A stretch of 64,000 bases of DNA from Pseudidiomarina indica (GCF_900104245.1 NZ_FMXN01000009.1:29299-93298); one strand, 5' to 3'; shown: positions 31,727-42,299, counted from the first letter of the stretch. Notes: generated by a model not told the origin, from the letters alone. Program-made: numbers and translations.

Positions 31727-32692
31727 TTAATGATGCTGCTCCAACCACGGATACACGAGATCATGTAAGTTTTCATCGGGGATGGTCAGTAAAAAATGAT
31801 GCCGGTCGGGCAACTTTTTCACCCTAACATTGCCCTGCTGGAGGGGCTGAAAATAATCATAGGGTGCAATCGGGTCGCGATCGCTAGCAATCATTAAAGT
31901 TGGAGTCTGAAACGTTGACAACAAGTGGTGAACATCAAGCTCCTTGGCATCAATGCCGCGCTTGCTCAAGGTATTACGAACCCCTTCCCGCACCGGCTCT
32001 TCCCCGACAATTTTACTCAGCCGGCGGTAACTCATTTTTGATACAGCAACCGCGGCGTCTTCAAACTCACGCATTGGCCCAAATAAGAGCACACCACTGA
32101 TATCATCCCGTTGGCGCGCAGTATGAATCGCGGCAATGGCTCCCATAGAGTAGCCTGCAATATAAAGCGGGTGGGGCCGCTCTCGTGCTGGCATGGATTC
32201 AATTAAGGCTTGAATGACATCGACATCGTCAACCCCAAAGCCAGGCTCATCTTGAGTAGAGCCACCATGCCCCTTGAGATCAGGAATAATGACGTGGAAA
32301 CCAAGGTAACGAAAATAGTTCGCCAGCAGCAGCAGCGATTCTTTGCTACCACCATAGCCGTGTAACAGAATCAGCGTGCCACGGCGGGCTTCGGGGACCT
32401 GTTCTCGATTTAAGGTGAAGTCATAGTTTAGGGTGATGTCATTGGCCACTACCTCGAATTTCTGCTCGTAGGGTTGGTCGTCAAGGTTTGCTGGCGCATA
32501 GATATAATCGGTACAACCATCTAAAAATGGCATACAAAACTGACGAATGCTCCCGCCAGCTTCAGCAACGTAGGTTTCAATTCCCCCATAGCTGACCCCG
32601 CTTCCTGGACGACTTGATAAAGCCTTTTCAACATAGGTGGCACAACCTGATAAACCAATCAGCAACAACCCTATCCCGAACACTTTTTTCAT
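31727..32692 (-). CDS. Alpha/beta-hydrolase lipoprotein
   Basis: A 321-residue predicted lipoprotein: signal peptide with lipobox LIGLSGC, starting at the ATG 32690-32692 (MKKVFG). The fold has a serine nucleophile in IAGYSMGAIAA (GxSxG), the oxyanion-region HGYGGS, an acid in ASDRDPIAP and the His in DRHHFLL. It acts in the envelope as an esterase, lipase or peptidase-like hydrolase; substrate is not evident. Convergent with the M48 gene, 7 bases apart. Confidence 0.85.
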   Translation of the reverse strand: MKKVFGIGLLLIGLSGCATYVEKALSSRPGSGVSYGGIETYVAEAGGSIRQFCMPFLDGCTDYIYAPANLDDQPYEQKFEVVANDITLNYDFTLNREQVPEARRGTLILLHGYGGSKESLLLLANYFRYLGFHVIIPDLKGHGGSTQDEPGFGVDDVDVIQALIESMPARERPHPLYIAGYSMGAIAAIHTARQRDDISGVLLFGPMREFEDAAVAVSKMSYRRLSKIVGEEPVREGVRNTLSKRGIDAKELDVHHLLSTFQTPTLMIASDRDPIAPYDYFQPLQQGNVRVKKLPDRHHFLLTIPDENLHDLVYPWLEQHH

Positions 32693-32884
32693 GCGTATTC
32701 CTATTTCCATACCCTGTCTCGCGATTTATCCACTGATAATACCATTTCTGTTTTAAACGCCCATAGCATTTACATTCCCTTCCGCTGGATTCCTCATCAG
32801 TCTCGATTATTTTGTATAAAACTGCCCAACCTGCGATAATTAGGGTTCGTTATTTGTGAATCGAATTGTGAAGGGCGACGAATC

Positions 32885-33370
32885 ATGCCAAGTTTTGATA
32901 TTGTTTCTGAAATCAACAAAGTAGAATTGCGCAACGCGGTAGAAAATGCCACCCGAGAGCTTGCCACTCGGTTTGATTTCCGTGGGGTTGAAGCAACCAT
33001 TGAATTACAAGACTTAACGGTAACATTAACCTCTGAGTCCGATTTCCAAGTGCGCCAGCTGCAAGACATTTTCAATAATCACTGTGCCAAACGGAACATT
33101 AGCCTGGCCGGAATCGATATCCCCGATAACCCGACCCATAGCGGTAAAACCTATTCCTTAGCATTGACCTTTAAACAAGGCATTGATCAGCCGCTGGCCA
33201 AAGAAATCACGAAAAAAATTAAAGACAGCAAACTAAAAGTTCAGACCTCCATTCAAGGAGACAAAATTCGTGTCACCGGCAAGAAGCGAGATGATCTGCA
33301 AGAAACCATTGCTCTATTGCGTCAATCAGATATTGAGCTACCGTTACAATTTGAGAACTTCCGAGACTAA
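32885..33370 (+). CDS. yajQ: YajQ-family cyclic-di-GMP-binding protein
   Basis: A 161-residue nucleotide-binding protein with two ferredoxin-like domains. The start [45 protein letters not shown] (quoted: [15 protein letters not shown]) and the end [16 protein letters not shown] are family signatures. Homologs bind c-di-GMP and act with LysR regulators in Xanthomonas; the sequence gives no target here. Two c-di-GMP enzymes are encoded in the same window. Confidence 0.95.
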   Translation: MPSFDIVSEINKVELRNAVENATRELATRFDFRGVEATIELQDLTVTLTSESDFQVRQLQDIFNNHCAKRNISLAGIDIPDNPTHSGKTYSLALTFKQGIDQPLAKEITKKIKDSKLKVQTSIQGDKIRVTGKKRDDLQETIALLRQSDIELPLQFENFRD

Positions 33371-33394
33371 CTCTACTGAGTAAGGATGAAATCG

Positions 33395-34684
33395 ATGACA
33401 GCCCTCTGGCAACAACGCCGTTCAGACGCCTCCCTCCATCGCCCTGGAGACTTGCGGACACCGTGGCAACGTGACCGCGCACGAGTGCTTCACTCAGCGG
33501 CATTTCGTCGATTGCAATCCAAAACCCAAATCATGAACGTCGGCGAGAACGATTTTTATCGGACACGTCTCACCCACAGCTTAGAAGCAGCCCAAATTGG
33601 GGCATCCCTGATCAATCAATTGCAGCAAGTAAGCGCCACGTCTAAAACTGACTATCTGCCTGACTGGAACCTGATGGAAACTTTGTGTCTGGCACACGAT
33701 ATTGGGCATCCTCCATTTGGACACGGGGGCGAAGCTGCGTTGCACTACAAAATGCTTGAGTCGGGTGGCTTTGAAGGGAACGGGCAAACATTTCGTATTG
33801 TTGGCAAGCTCGAAGCCTACCATCCAGAACATGGCATGGACTTAACCCGTCGCACCTTGCTCGGTTTATTGAAGTATCCAGTGCTGATGCCACCACTGCC
33901 AGCACCTGCTGGCCCAAAACCCAGTGGTAGCTTGAATCAATGGAAGCCACCGAAAGCACTCTTTCACTGTGATGCGGACTTGTTAGATTGGGTGCTGGCC
34001 CCGCTGTCAGACAACGACCTCGCCCTATTTCAGTCGGTGGAATTGTTGCCCCAGGCTCCCGGACAAAAGTCCCTCTACAAATCATTGGATGCCTCGCTCA
34101 TGGAGCTGGCCGACGATATTGCCTATGGTGTGCATGATCTGGAAGATGCCGTTGTCACGGGAACCTTAAGTGTGAGCCAATGGGAATCTCATTTTGAAAC
34201 CGTGACTCCTGAATTACCGGTGAGCTTGGCCACACTGATTGAGGAATTGGGAGAGCAATTGTTTGCCCGTGAACACCATCGCCGTAAAGATGCGATTGGT
34301 GCTTTGGTCAATATTTTTGTCACCACAGTACGCCTTGAAGAAGTCTTGGCCGATGCCGACGAGCCGCTCATTCGCTACAACGCAACCTTACCTGAAGCGG
34401 AAACTTACTTACTGAAAAGCTTGAAAGATGTGGTATTTGAACACGTCATTAATGATCCTGCGATTCAGCAATTACGCTTCCGCAGCCAAAATATGTTGCT
34501 TGATTTGTTCAGTGCCTTACATACCGACCCGCTGCGTTTGCTGCCGCGCAATACCCAGCAGCGCTGGCGCAAAGCCATGGAAGAACAAGGCCAAATTGGT
34601 GCCGATCGGGTGTTATGTGATTACGTTGCAGGCATGACCGATGATTACGCCGAACGGATGTACCGCAACTTATTTGTGGTCTAG
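33395..34684 (+). CDS. dNTP triphosphohydrolase (dGTPase-like, HD domain)
   Basis: A 429-residue HD-domain enzyme that cuts dNTPs into deoxynucleosides and triphosphate. Metal ligands are in RLTHSLEAAQIG, LCLAHDIGHPPFGHGGE and ADDIAYGVHDLEDA. It is shorter than E. coli Dgt (505), belonging to the shorter dGTPase-like branch. The start is ATG 33395 with AAGGA 8 bases upstream. Its 3' end overlaps the convergent GGDEF-EAL gene by 15 bases. It follows yajQ by 24 bases and may share its transcript. Confidence 0.92.
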   Translation: MTALWQQRRSDASLHRPGDLRTPWQRDRARVLHSAAFRRLQSKTQIMNVGENDFYRTRLTHSLEAAQIGASLINQLQQVSATSKTDYLPDWNLMETLCLAHDIGHPPFGHGGEAALHYKMLESGGFEGNGQTFRIVGKLEAYHPEHGMDLTRRTLLGLLKYPVLMPPLPAPAGPKPSGSLNQWKPPKALFHCDADLLDWVLAPLSDNDLALFQSVELLPQAPGQKSLYKSLDASLMELADDIAYGVHDLEDAVVTGTLSVSQWESHFETVTPELPVSLATLIEELGEQLFAREHHRRKDAIGALVNIFVTTVRLEEVLADADEPLIRYNATLPEAETYLLKSLKDVVFEHVINDPAIQQLRFRSQNMLLDLFSALHTDPLRLLPRNTQQRWRKAMEEQGQIGADRVLCDYVAGMTDDYAERMYRNLFVV

Positions 34685-37315
34685 CCACACCAACAAGTCT
34701 GTCAGCGCAAGGGGTTCACAGAATAAATACCCTTGCAGGTAGTTGCAGCCATAGGATTGTAAATAATCCAATTCCGCTGGCGATTCTACTCCTTCGGCGA
34801 TCACCGTAATATCAAGCTCAGCCGCAATGGCTAAAATGCCCCGCGTGATCGCGCCATTGCGAGGGTTTTGATGAATTTGATGCACAAACTCGCGATCTAG
34901 CTTCAACTTCTGAGCCGGAATCATGTTCAGGTAACTCAAGCTGGTAAAGCCGGTGCCAAAATCATCCAAGGCGATAGCAAGCCCCAGCTTGCGCAATTCA
35001 TTCATCATCCGGATAGCGTGATTCGCATCACGTAATAACACGTTCTCGGTAATTTCAGCGGTTAATTCACCGGGTGCAATGCCATACTGCTCCACATACC
35101 CCGTCACCGTCTCAATAAAATCATCACGATAAAACTGCATGGGGGAGAAGTTAACGCTGATATGTGGCACACCCACCGCCCGTAGCTGCGGCATATCGCG
35201 ACAAACTTGCTCCAATACCCAGGTGCCGATGGGCACAATCTGCCCGGTACGCTCTGCTAATGGAATAAAATCGTTGGGTGCCATCCAGCCCCGTTCAGGA
35301 TGCAGCCAGCGCACCAAGGCTTCCACCGCCACAACCGTTTTATCGGGGCTAACAATGGGTTGATAAAACACTCGGAATTGATGTTTCTGTATGGCTTCTT
35401 GCAATTGCGAGCGCAGCATCAATTGGTGTTGCGAATCTGCTTCAAGATCGGGTGTAAACCATTGGTAGGTATTACTGCCACGACGTTTCGCCTCATACAT
35501 GGCAACGTCTGCATACTGCACCAATTCCACCGGTTTATTCACCGCAATGGCGCTGCTGGCAATGCCCACTGCGGCCGATAAGCTAACCTCCGCATCCCCG
35601 TTACAGAAGGGGCGCTCAAACTGCTGCAAGATTGTTTGGGCTAACTGCACCACAGTTTCGTCATCTGTGGCCGTTTGAATGACCGCCACAAACTCATCGC
35701 CGCCAAAACGAGCCAGCATATCCGCAGCCGGAACAACCCGCCGAATTCGGGCAGCAGTTTCCACCAATACCTGGTCCCCCCACTCGTGCCCTAAACTATC
35801 GTTGACCGGCTTGAAACCATCGAGATCGATAAACAACACATAAATACGCTGGTCGGTATCTGCACTCATGGCCTGTTGTAAAAACCGTTCTAACGACGTG
35901 CGATTGGGCAGCCCCGTTAATACATCATGAGCTGCGTTATATGCTAATTCAGCTTCTCGTTCCACCCGCTCCGAAATATCATTATGAAGCCCCACAAAGT
36001 GAGTAATCACGCCGCTGCTATCACTTACTGGGGAAATAAATAACTCATTCCAAAATGCTTCACCCGTTTTCCGATAGTTGCGGATAACACAGCGAATTTC
36101 TCGCTGCTTTTCGAGCGCCAAGTAAATTTTATCAATGGTTTTCGGATCGGTTTCAGGTCCATGCAGCAAACGCATATTACGCCCCTCAACCTCGGCAAAG
36201 GTATAGCCGGTAATGGCAGTAAAGGCAGGGTTGGTATAAATGATGGGATAATCATCAGCCCGCGCATCACAAATCACAATCCCGTTGGTGCTGGCTTCCA
36301 CACTCCGGTTTAATATTTGCAGCCGTTCTTCCACTTCACTTTGTTGGGTAATATCTTTGCTGATGCCATAAACACCCACAATTTCACCATCAATGATCAT
36401 GGGAATATTGGTAATTTCGAGCCGTTTCATGGCCCCATGGCTATCGACAACTCTAACCGTATAATGTTGCGGCTCGCCTCGTTTTGCAGCGGCAAAATGT
36501 TGCCCAGCCCGTTCCTTATCATCTTCCATTAAGAACAATTCATAATGTTGGCCAGCAATTTCGGATAACGGCATATCGACCAGCTTAGCCGATGCATGGT
36601 TCGCACTAGTAATGGTGCCATCTAAATCCAGGGTAAACACTGCTTCAGGGTTTTGCTGAAATAGCGAGCGGGTTTGCTGTTCGCTCCAGAGTCGCTCATA
36701 CCGTTCTTGATGCTGCGCAATGACCAATGAAACTAAATCGCAACTGCGTGTGATCAAGCGTTCTTCTTCGGAAGTGGGATCGCGGGATTGCACAGAATAC
36801 AGCGCAAAGGTGGCCAGCAGGCGTCGATCAAACGGAGAAAATACTGGATATGACCAAGCGGCATTTAAGTTTAATTCTGTAATCAATTCGCGGTAATCAT
36901 GAAAGCGTGGATCTTGCTGAGTGTCCGTGATAATGACCGGTTCGCGCAAGGCCGCAGCGGACCCGCAGGCCCCTTCTCCCACCGCTATAGGAATATTTTG
37001 CAGCGCATCGGTGTAATAAGTAGGCAAGGATTTGACCGCGATGGCATTCAGCGTTCGCCCTTGCGGATCGGCAATCAACACAGACGCATAACAACCAGGT
37101 ATTTGTCGCTCAACTAAGGCACAAATATCGGCCAGTTTGGTGGCCAGTGGGTGGTTTTTCACCAACGAACTGAGCGTGTCGTATTCAGCGTCGATAAAGG
37201 CTTGTAAATACTCGGCTTGGTGTCGGGCTCGCTGCCAAAAGATTAGCGCTATCCCCAGTGCAAGAATCAGCACTGTCGCTAAACCCACGATGACTCCAAC
37301 CGCGTATTCTGTCAC
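34670..37315 (-). CDS. GAF-PAS-LOV-like-GGDEF-EAL c-di-GMP turnover protein
   Basis: An 881-residue sensor. Domains: transmembrane helix (residues 5-27), GAF (about 48-195), PAS (215-325), a LOV-like PAS (335-450), GGDEF (460-620) and EAL (635-875). GGDEF is intact (LARFGGDEF); the inhibitory RxxD is PAAD here, so no product-inhibition site. EAL is intact (EALVRWLHP, TAEITENVLL, DDFGTGFTSL), so phosphodiesterase activity is expected, possibly both. The LOV-like domain has GRNMRLLHG at 378-386, with Met in place of the flavin-adduct Cys, but keeps NYRKTGEAFWNELFISPV and THFVGLHNDISER. The signal sensed is unknown. Confidence 0.95.
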   Translation of the reverse strand: MTEYAVGVIVGLATVLILALGIALIFWQRARHQAEYLQAFIDAEYDTLSSLVKNHPLATKLADICALVERQIPGCYASVLIADPQGRTLNAIAVKSLPTYYTDALQNIPIAVGEGACGSAAALREPVIITDTQQDPRFHDYRELITELNLNAAWSYPVFSPFDRRLLATFALYSVQSRDPTSEEERLITRSCDLVSLVIAQHQERYERLWSEQQTRSLFQQNPEAVFTLDLDGTITSANHASAKLVDMPLSEIAGQHYELFLMEDDKERAGQHFAAAKRGEPQHYTVRVVDSHGAMKRLEITNIPMIIDGEIVGVYGISKDITQQSEVEERLQILNRSVEASTNGIVICDARADDYPIIYTNPAFTAITGYTFAEVEGRNMRLLHGPETDPKTIDKIYLALEKQREIRCVIRNYRKTGEAFWNELFISPVSDSSGVITHFVGLHNDISERVEREAELAYNAAHDVLTGLPNRTSLERFLQQAMSADTDQRIYVLFIDLDGFKPVNDSLGHEWGDQVLVETAARIRRVVPAADMLARFGGDEFVAVIQTATDDETVVQLAQTILQQFERPFCNGDAEVSLSAAVGIASSAIAVNKPVELVQYADVAMYEAKRRGSNTYQWFTPDLEADSQHQLMLRSQLQEAIQKHQFRVFYQPIVSPDKTVVAVEALVRWLHPERGWMAPNDFIPLAERTGQIVPIGTWVLEQVCRDMPQLRAVGVPHISVNFSPMQFYRDDFIETVTGYVEQYGIAPGELTAEITENVLLRDANHAIRMMNELRKLGLAIALDDFGTGFTSLSYLNMIPAQKLKLDREFVHQIHQNPRNGAITRGILAIAAELDITVIAEGVESPAELDYLQSYGCNYLQGYLFCEPLALTDLLVWLDHK

Positions 37316-37426
37316 GATACAATTCCATGATTGGTGACTATTTGTACAGATGGTCTACCAAACAATGTAAAATTGCAATACAAAAATTGTGGTTATATAC
37401 CCTTGCTCATCATAATGTTAATGCTG

Positions 37427-38407
37427 TTAAAATGAACAATCCTTCGCAATTTCAAAACTGCGTAGCCGCTGCTCATGCTCAAAAGCATGACAGGTGAGCA
37501 TGATTTCATCCACGCCGGTCGCCGCTACAAAGTCACGCAAATACTGATGCACTTGCTCAGCAGTTCCAGTCGCAGAATATTTTAACGCATGATTCGCCGC
37601 CGCTAAGGCGCCTGGATCAACTCGTTTTTCAATATCATCCACCGGTGCTGCCAAAGGGCCCGGATTGCCTTGCCGTAAGGCAATAAATTGTAGCAGCATC
37701 GAGCTTTTCAGGCGTTTTGCCGCTTGCTCTGTATCGGCTGCAAACACGTTCACCGCAGCGGTGACATAGGGTTTATCAAGATACTGTGACGGCTTAAAGT
37801 TATTTCGATAAGCCTCGATGGCAGCCTGCAAGTAATCTGGCGCAAAGTGTGATGCAAAGGCATACGGCAACCCCAAATGGGCGGCAAGTTGCGCGCCAAA
37901 AAGGCTCGAGCCAAGAATCCACACAGGCACCTTGCTGCCCATTCCAGGCACGGCTTTAATGCGCTGCCCCGGCTTAGGGTCATCCAAATAGCCGAGCAGC
38001 TCTTGCACATCGCTCGGGAACGTATCAGCACTGTCGTAGGTGCGGCGCAACGCGCGTAAGGTCGGCCCGTCAGTGCCCGGAGCTCGCCCCAGCCCTAAAT
38101 CGACTCGATTGGGATGAAGAGCTGCAAGGGTGCCAAACTGTTCCGCAACGATCAATGGCGCATGGTTTGGCAGCATAATACCGCCTGCACCAATACGAAT
38201 ACTGTTGGTGTGGGCGCCAATATGAGCGAGTGCGACTGCGGTTGCGGCACTGGCAATGCCAGTCATATTATGGTGTTCTGCCATCCAAAATCGATGATAG
38301 CCCCAACGCTCTGCATGCTGCGCCAAATCGACGGAACGACGCAGTGACTCCCCGGCATCGCTCCCCTCATTAATGGGAGATAAATCCAGAATCGACAGTA
38401 CTGCCAC
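37427..38407 (-). CDS. LLM-class (luciferase-like) flavin-dependent oxidoreductase
   Basis: A 326-residue TIM-barrel flavoprotein of the bacterial luciferase-like monooxygenase family, close to the YhbW/MsnO8-type group. Motifs: [44 protein letters not shown] (in part), [13 protein letters not shown] and [11 protein letters not shown]. Start: a GTG at 38405-38407 has AAGGAG 5 bases upstream and gives [11 protein letters not shown], the family N-terminus; a GTG two codons earlier overlaps the ribosome-binding site. Substrate unknown. Confidence 0.9.
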   Translation of the reverse strand: MAVLSILDLSPINEGSDAGESLRRSVDLAQHAERWGYHRFWMAEHHNMTGIASAATAVALAHIGAHTNSIRIGAGGIMLPNHAPLIVAEQFGTLAALHPNRVDLGLGRAPGTDGPTLRALRRTYDSADTFPSDVQELLGYLDDPKPGQRIKAVPGMGSKVPVWILGSSLFGAQLAAHLGLPYAFASHFAPDYLQAAIEAYRNNFKPSQYLDKPYVTAAVNVFAADTEQAAKRLKSSMLLQFIALRQGNPGPLAAPVDDIEKRVDPGALAAANHALKYSATGTAEQVHQYLRDFVAATGVDEIMLTCHAFEHEQRLRSFEIAKDCSF

Positions 38408-38485
38408 AAGCACTCCTTAAATTCTTCGGTTAATAACGCCTACAAGTATGCTAACAAACCTAGCTAAGAAAAGATAAAACTCAGG

Positions 38486-39370
38486 TTAATCAGGATCGGA
38501 GGAGCGGTAACGTACGTTGCCAATAAAACTACGAGCAACGGGGCCTAACACTTCCGCATCTCGAAAATTCAAATAGAAGTTACTCGAACGTGTCGCTCCT
38601 CGCTGTAATTGGATCGGTACCAGCATGCCGTATTGCAATAGCTCTGCGATGGAACGCTGGGGCAGCCAAGCGAAGCCCAAGTTTTTGCGGATCAGCTCAA
38701 TGGAGGTGGCCAAGTGGGTGACCGTCCAACGTTGTTCGGAGCCTAGCCAACCGATATCTGTTTTACTCTCCACCCCCGAATCACGTAAGACGATTTGTCG
38801 ATGATGCTTTAAATCTTCGGGCGTCACATTGGTTTTATGGGCTAGCGGATGCTCCGCACCACACACCGCAATAAACTCTAACTGACAAATATCTTCACTC
38901 AGCTCATTCGCTAAGGTAAAAGGAGACAGTGCGATGTCTGCCATGCCCTTATTCAATAACTCATTGGCACCGGTCAGGATGGTTTCGATCACTTCCATAT
39001 GCACCAAGGGGAACTCGGCCGAAACAGCGACCAAGGATTGATACAGAATCTCTTTGGGAAAGGCTTCATCCACCGCAATGGTTAAACGGGATTCCACGCC
39101 TTGCTTAAGGTTCTGAGCGACATTCTCTAAGCGCTCAGTTTCGGCCAGCAAATAATTGATCCGCCGCAGCAATTGCTCACCGGCTGGAGTGATGGACGTT
39201 TTCCGCCCTTGCACCTCGATCAGCTTAACCCCCAACACGTCCTCGAGCTTGCTGACTGCGTGGTGTACTGTGGATTGACTTTTATGAACTTGATCGGCTG
39301 CTTGCTGAAAGCCACCAAAATCAGCAACTGCTTTAAACATCCGCCATTGCTCAATGGTTGAACGAGCCAC
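38486..39370 (-). CDS. LysR-family transcriptional regulator
   Basis: A 294-residue regulator. Winged helix: IEQWRMFKAVADFGGFQQA, QSTVHHAVSKLEDVLGVKL, TPAGEQLLRR; then an effector-binding domain. It is not OxyR, because the redox Cys pair region is missing. The start is GTG 39368-39370 with AGGAAG upstream, giving VARSTIEQW; the longer frame would run through the katG terminator. It lies downstream of katG on the same strand but past the terminator, so it likely has its own promoter. Its target is unknown; katG or the LLM gene next door are candidates. Confidence 0.9.
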   Translation of the reverse strand: MARSTIEQWRMFKAVADFGGFQQAADQVHKSQSTVHHAVSKLEDVLGVKLIEVQGRKTSITPAGEQLLRRINYLLAETERLENVAQNLKQGVESRLTIAVDEAFPKEILYQSLVAVSAEFPLVHMEVIETILTGANELLNKGMADIALSPFTLANELSEDICQLEFIAVCGAEHPLAHKTNVTPEDLKHHRQIVLRDSGVESKTDIGWLGSEQRWTVTHLATSIELIRKNLGFAWLPQRSIAELLQYGMLVPIQLQRGATRSSNFYLNFRDAEVLGPVARSFIGNVRYRSSDPD

Positions 39371-39420
39371 CTTTGCTTCCTTTTTTTGAATAAAAACTGC
39401 TTCCCCAAGATCAATGCCAT

Positions 39421-39443
39421 AAAAAAGGGAGCTTGTCGCTCCC
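39421..39443. terminator. Intrinsic terminator after katG
   Basis: GGGAGC, loop TTGTC, GCTCCC (39427-39443) flanked by A6 on one side and T5 on the other, so it works on either strand. It begins about 22 bases after the katG stop and separates katG from the LysR gene. Confidence 0.9.
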
Positions 39444-39465
39444 TTTTTCATTCAACGCCTTGCGC

Positions 39466-41685
39466 TTATTTTAAGTCAAAGCGATCCAATCGCATGACTT
39501 TCACCCACGCATTCACAAAGTCTTGAACGAATTTCTCGTCAGAGTCGCTTTGTGCGTAGTACTCAGAAACCGCACGCAATTCAGAGTTCGAGCCGAAAAT
39601 GAGGTCCACAGTGGTTGCTGTGTACTTCAATTCACCCGTGCTGCGATCGCGGCCTTCATAAATGCCTTCTTGGTCTTTTGATGGTGCCCACTGGGTTCCC
39701 ATATCAAGCAAGTTCACAAAGAAGTCATTGGTCAATTGGCCAGGGCGGTCAGTGAAGACACCATGGGTCGCATCACCGTAGTTCGCGCCTAGCGCACGCA
39801 TCCCACCAACCAACACGGTCATTTCTGGCACGGTCAAGGTGAGTAAGTCTGCACGCTCAACCAATTCTTTCGCAGGTGCCATACGAGCATCAGTGCTGTA
39901 GTAGTTACGGAACGCATCTGCTTTTGGCTCAAGCACCGCAAATGATGCTGCATCCGTCCACTCAGCGGTGGTGTCGTTACGACCTGGAGCAAATGGAACA
40001 GTGATTGAGTAACCGGCGTCTTTCGCTGCTTTCTCGATAGCTGCAGCACCACCTAAAACAATCACGTCCGCAAGAGATACTTTCTTGCCTTTCGCTAAGC
40101 TACGGTTAAAGTCTTGCTGAACTTTGGTAAGCGCAGCTAAGGCTTTTTGTAACTCTTGTGGGTTGTTCACTGCCCAATCTTTCTGAGGCGCTAACGCGAC
40201 ACGAGCACCGTTCGCACCACCACGCATGTCCGTACCACGGAAGCTTGCAGCAGATGCCCATGCAGTACGCACTAACTCAGCAACCGTTAAACCAGAATCC
40301 AAGATTTTTGCTTTCAACTTGGCAACTTCAGCGTCATTGATCAGCTCATAATCAATTTCTGGAATTGGGTCTTGCCAAATCAATGGTTCACCTGGCGTTA
40401 AATCAACCGCATAACGTGCACGTGGACCTAAGTCACGGTGGGTTAACTTAAACCAAGCTTTGGCAAACGCTTGTTCAAACTCTTCTGGGTTTGCACGGAA
40501 ACGCTCAGCAATTTTCCGATATTCTGGATCGGTTTTTAAGGCGATGTCCGTGGTAAACATGATTGGAGCATGACGTTTTCCAGGGATATGCGCATCAGGA
40601 ACTAAGTTGGCCGCTTGACCGTCAACTGGAATCCACTGAATCGCACCCGCTGGGCTACGTGTTTTTTCCCATTCAAAACCAAACAAGTTATCTAAAAACT
40701 GCATGGTCCACTGAGTTGGTGCCACTGACCAAGCACCTTCAAGGCCAGACGTAATGGTGTCTTCTGAGTGACCTTTACCACAGGTGTTTTTCCAACCTAA
40801 GCCTTGGTCTTCAACCGCTGCACCTGCTGGCGCTTCACCTAAACAGTCATTTGGATTATGTGCACCGTGTGCTTTACCAAACGTGTGACCACCCGCAATC
40901 AATGCCACAGTTTCTTCGTCATTCATGGCCATGCGAGCAAAGGTGTCACGAATATCGTGCGCCGCAAGAATTGGATCTGGGTTGCCGTTTGGACCTTCTG
41001 GGTTCACGTAAATCAAACCCATTTGTACCGCTGCAAGTGGACGCTCAAGCTCACGATCACCGCTGTAGCGCTCGTCTGCTAACCACTCTTGCTCAGGACC
41101 CCAATAGACGTTATCTGGTTCCCAATCATCCGCACGACCTGCTGCATAACCGTAAGTTTGGAAACCCATGGACTCCAAAGCAACGTTTCCAGTTAAAGTC
41201 ATTAAGTCACCCCAAGACAAGCTTGAGCCGTACTTTTGCTTAATTGGCCATAACAAACGGCGCGCCTTATCTAGGCTGACGTTATCCGGCCAGCTGTTAA
41301 GCGGTTCGAAACGTTGTTGACCACCATCAGCACCACCACGACCATCGTGAATCCGATAGGTACCTGCACCGTGCCAAGCCATCCGAATAAAGAATGGACC
41401 ATAGTGACCGTAGTCCGCTGGCCACCAGTCTTGTGAACTGGTCATTAACGCTTCGATGTCTTTTTTGACAGCGTCGAAGTCAACTTGCTTGACCGCTTCA
41501 GCATAATCGAAGTCACCCATTGGGTTGGACTTAGGGTCATGATCGCGCAATTGGGATAAATCAAGACGATCTGGCCACCAAAATGCTGGCGTCGTATTAT
41601 CCATAGTTGCTGCCGCAGCGCTGGACGCTATTGCAGCTGCCGTTGCAAGTGCTACCACAGACAACGAAACTGATTTTTTAAGCAT
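39466..41685 (-). CDS. katG: Exported catalase-peroxidase (KatG/KatP type)
   Basis: A 739-residue haem enzyme that removes H2O2 by catalase and peroxidase reactions. The distal triad is R101-W104-H105 in [13 protein letters not shown]; the Tyr of the Met-Tyr-Trp adduct is in [13 protein letters not shown], the Met in ARMAMNDEE, and the proximal His in [14 protein letters not shown] Sec signal peptide (residues 1-26, many Ala) points to the periplasm, like E. coli O157 KatP and unlike cytosolic KatG. Start ATG 41683-41685 with GGAGG 8 bases upstream. It lies 114 bases after a lipoprotein cytochrome c gene on the same strand. Confidence 0.96.
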   Translation of the reverse strand: MLKKSVSLSVVALATAAAIASSAAAATMDNTTPAFWWPDRLDLSQLRDHDPKSNPMGDFDYAEAVKQVDFDAVKKDIEALMTSSQDWWPADYGHYGPFFIRMAWHGAGTYRIHDGRGGADGGQQRFEPLNSWPDNVSLDKARRLLWPIKQKYGSSLSWGDLMTLTGNVALESMGFQTYGYAAGRADDWEPDNVYWGPEQEWLADERYSGDRELERPLAAVQMGLIYVNPEGPNGNPDPILAAHDIRDTFARMAMNDEETVALIAGGHTFGKAHGAHNPNDCLGEAPAGAAVEDQGLGWKNTCGKGHSEDTITSGLEGAWSVAPTQWTMQFLDNLFGFEWEKTRSPAGAIQWIPVDGQAANLVPDAHIPGKRHAPIMFTTDIALKTDPEYRKIAERFRANPEEFEQAFAKAWFKLTHRDLGPRARYAVDLTPGEPLIWQDPIPEIDYELINDAEVAKLKAKILDSGLTVAELVRTAWASAASFRGTDMRGGANGARVALAPQKDWAVNNPQELQKALAALTKVQQDFNRSLAKGKKVSLADVIVLGGAAAIEKAAKDAGYSITVPFAPGRNDTTAEWTDAASFAVLEPKADAFRNYYSTDARMAPAKELVERADLLTLTVPEMTVLVGGMRALGANYGDATHGVFTDRPGQLTNDFFVNLLDMGTQWAPSKDQEGIYEGRDRSTGELKYTATTVDLIFGSNSELRAVSEYYAQSDSDEKFVQDFVNAWVKVMRLDRFDLK

Positions 41686-41799
41686 AAGTATTCCCTCCAT
41701 AGGAAACCGTGATGGTCGATTTGACAATAGTAGGAATACCCGATTTTGCTCAACAAGAGGTAACTCATAAATCCGATTAGCTCAATCGAACCTATTGAA

Positions 41800-42258
41800 T
41801 TAAGGAGAATTTCTCAATTGCTGCCCATACTTAAGATATGTCAAGAGGGCTTCGCGGTCGGCGGGGTTCGGCAGCCCCATATAGGGCATGCACATATCTG
41901 GGATCATTTGTTGTGGCGTTTCTATCCATTGTGCGAGGGTTGCTTCGTCCCACACAATGTGGGTGTAATCATTCAAGTACTCTGGAAATTGATACCCTTC
42001 CACCTGCCCCAGCGGCCGATCAATTAAGTTGGCCAAATGGGGGCCAAAAAACTGACTCTTGCTGGTATCTAGGCTATGACATGCCGCACATCGGTATTTG
42101 AAAACTTTCGCACCTCGTTCGATTAATTCAGGATCATGAACAATAGTGGACGGCGCACTTGCTGATGGCGCAACATCTGCTGAAGACGTTGTCACGGCTT
42201 GGCATCCAGCCAGTGCTACAACAGTCAACAACAGGATCAGGAATCGATTTAGGGACAT
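41800..42258 (-). CDS. Lipoprotein c-type cytochrome
   Basis: A 152-residue monohaem cytochrome c. Signal peptide with lipobox VVALAGC, then a linker and a haem site CAACH (residues about 57-61), with a likely distal Met in PDMCMPYMGLPNP. The core GAKVFKYRCAACHSLD is a class I pattern. Anchored in the envelope and facing the periplasm. It lies directly upstream of the exported catalase-peroxidase, so it may pass electrons to or from that enzyme or the respiratory chain; this is inference. A consensus TATAAT lies upstream. Confidence 0.92.
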   Translation of the reverse strand: MSLNRFLILLLTVVALAGCQAVTTSSADVAPSASAPSTIVHDPELIERGAKVFKYRCAACHSLDTSKSQFFGPHLANLIDRPLGQVEGYQFPEYLNDYTHIVWDEATLAQWIETPQQMIPDMCMPYMGLPNPADREALLTYLKYGQQLRNSP

Positions 42259-42293
42259 AACAATTCTCTATTTGGGACAACAAAATCTCGACC

Positions 42294-42299
42294 ATTATA
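42294..42299 (-). promoter_or_regulatory. Candidate -10 box for the cytochrome c (and katG) transcript
   Basis: A perfect TATAAT on the minus strand, 36 bases before the cytochrome c start. No good -35 sequence is found at 16-18 bases, so an activator may be required. Confidence 0.45.

Noticed and set aside
38486..39370. LysR gene as OxyR because it is near katG
   Set aside because: The Cys pair and surrounding sequence of OxyR are absent, and a strong terminator separates the two genes.
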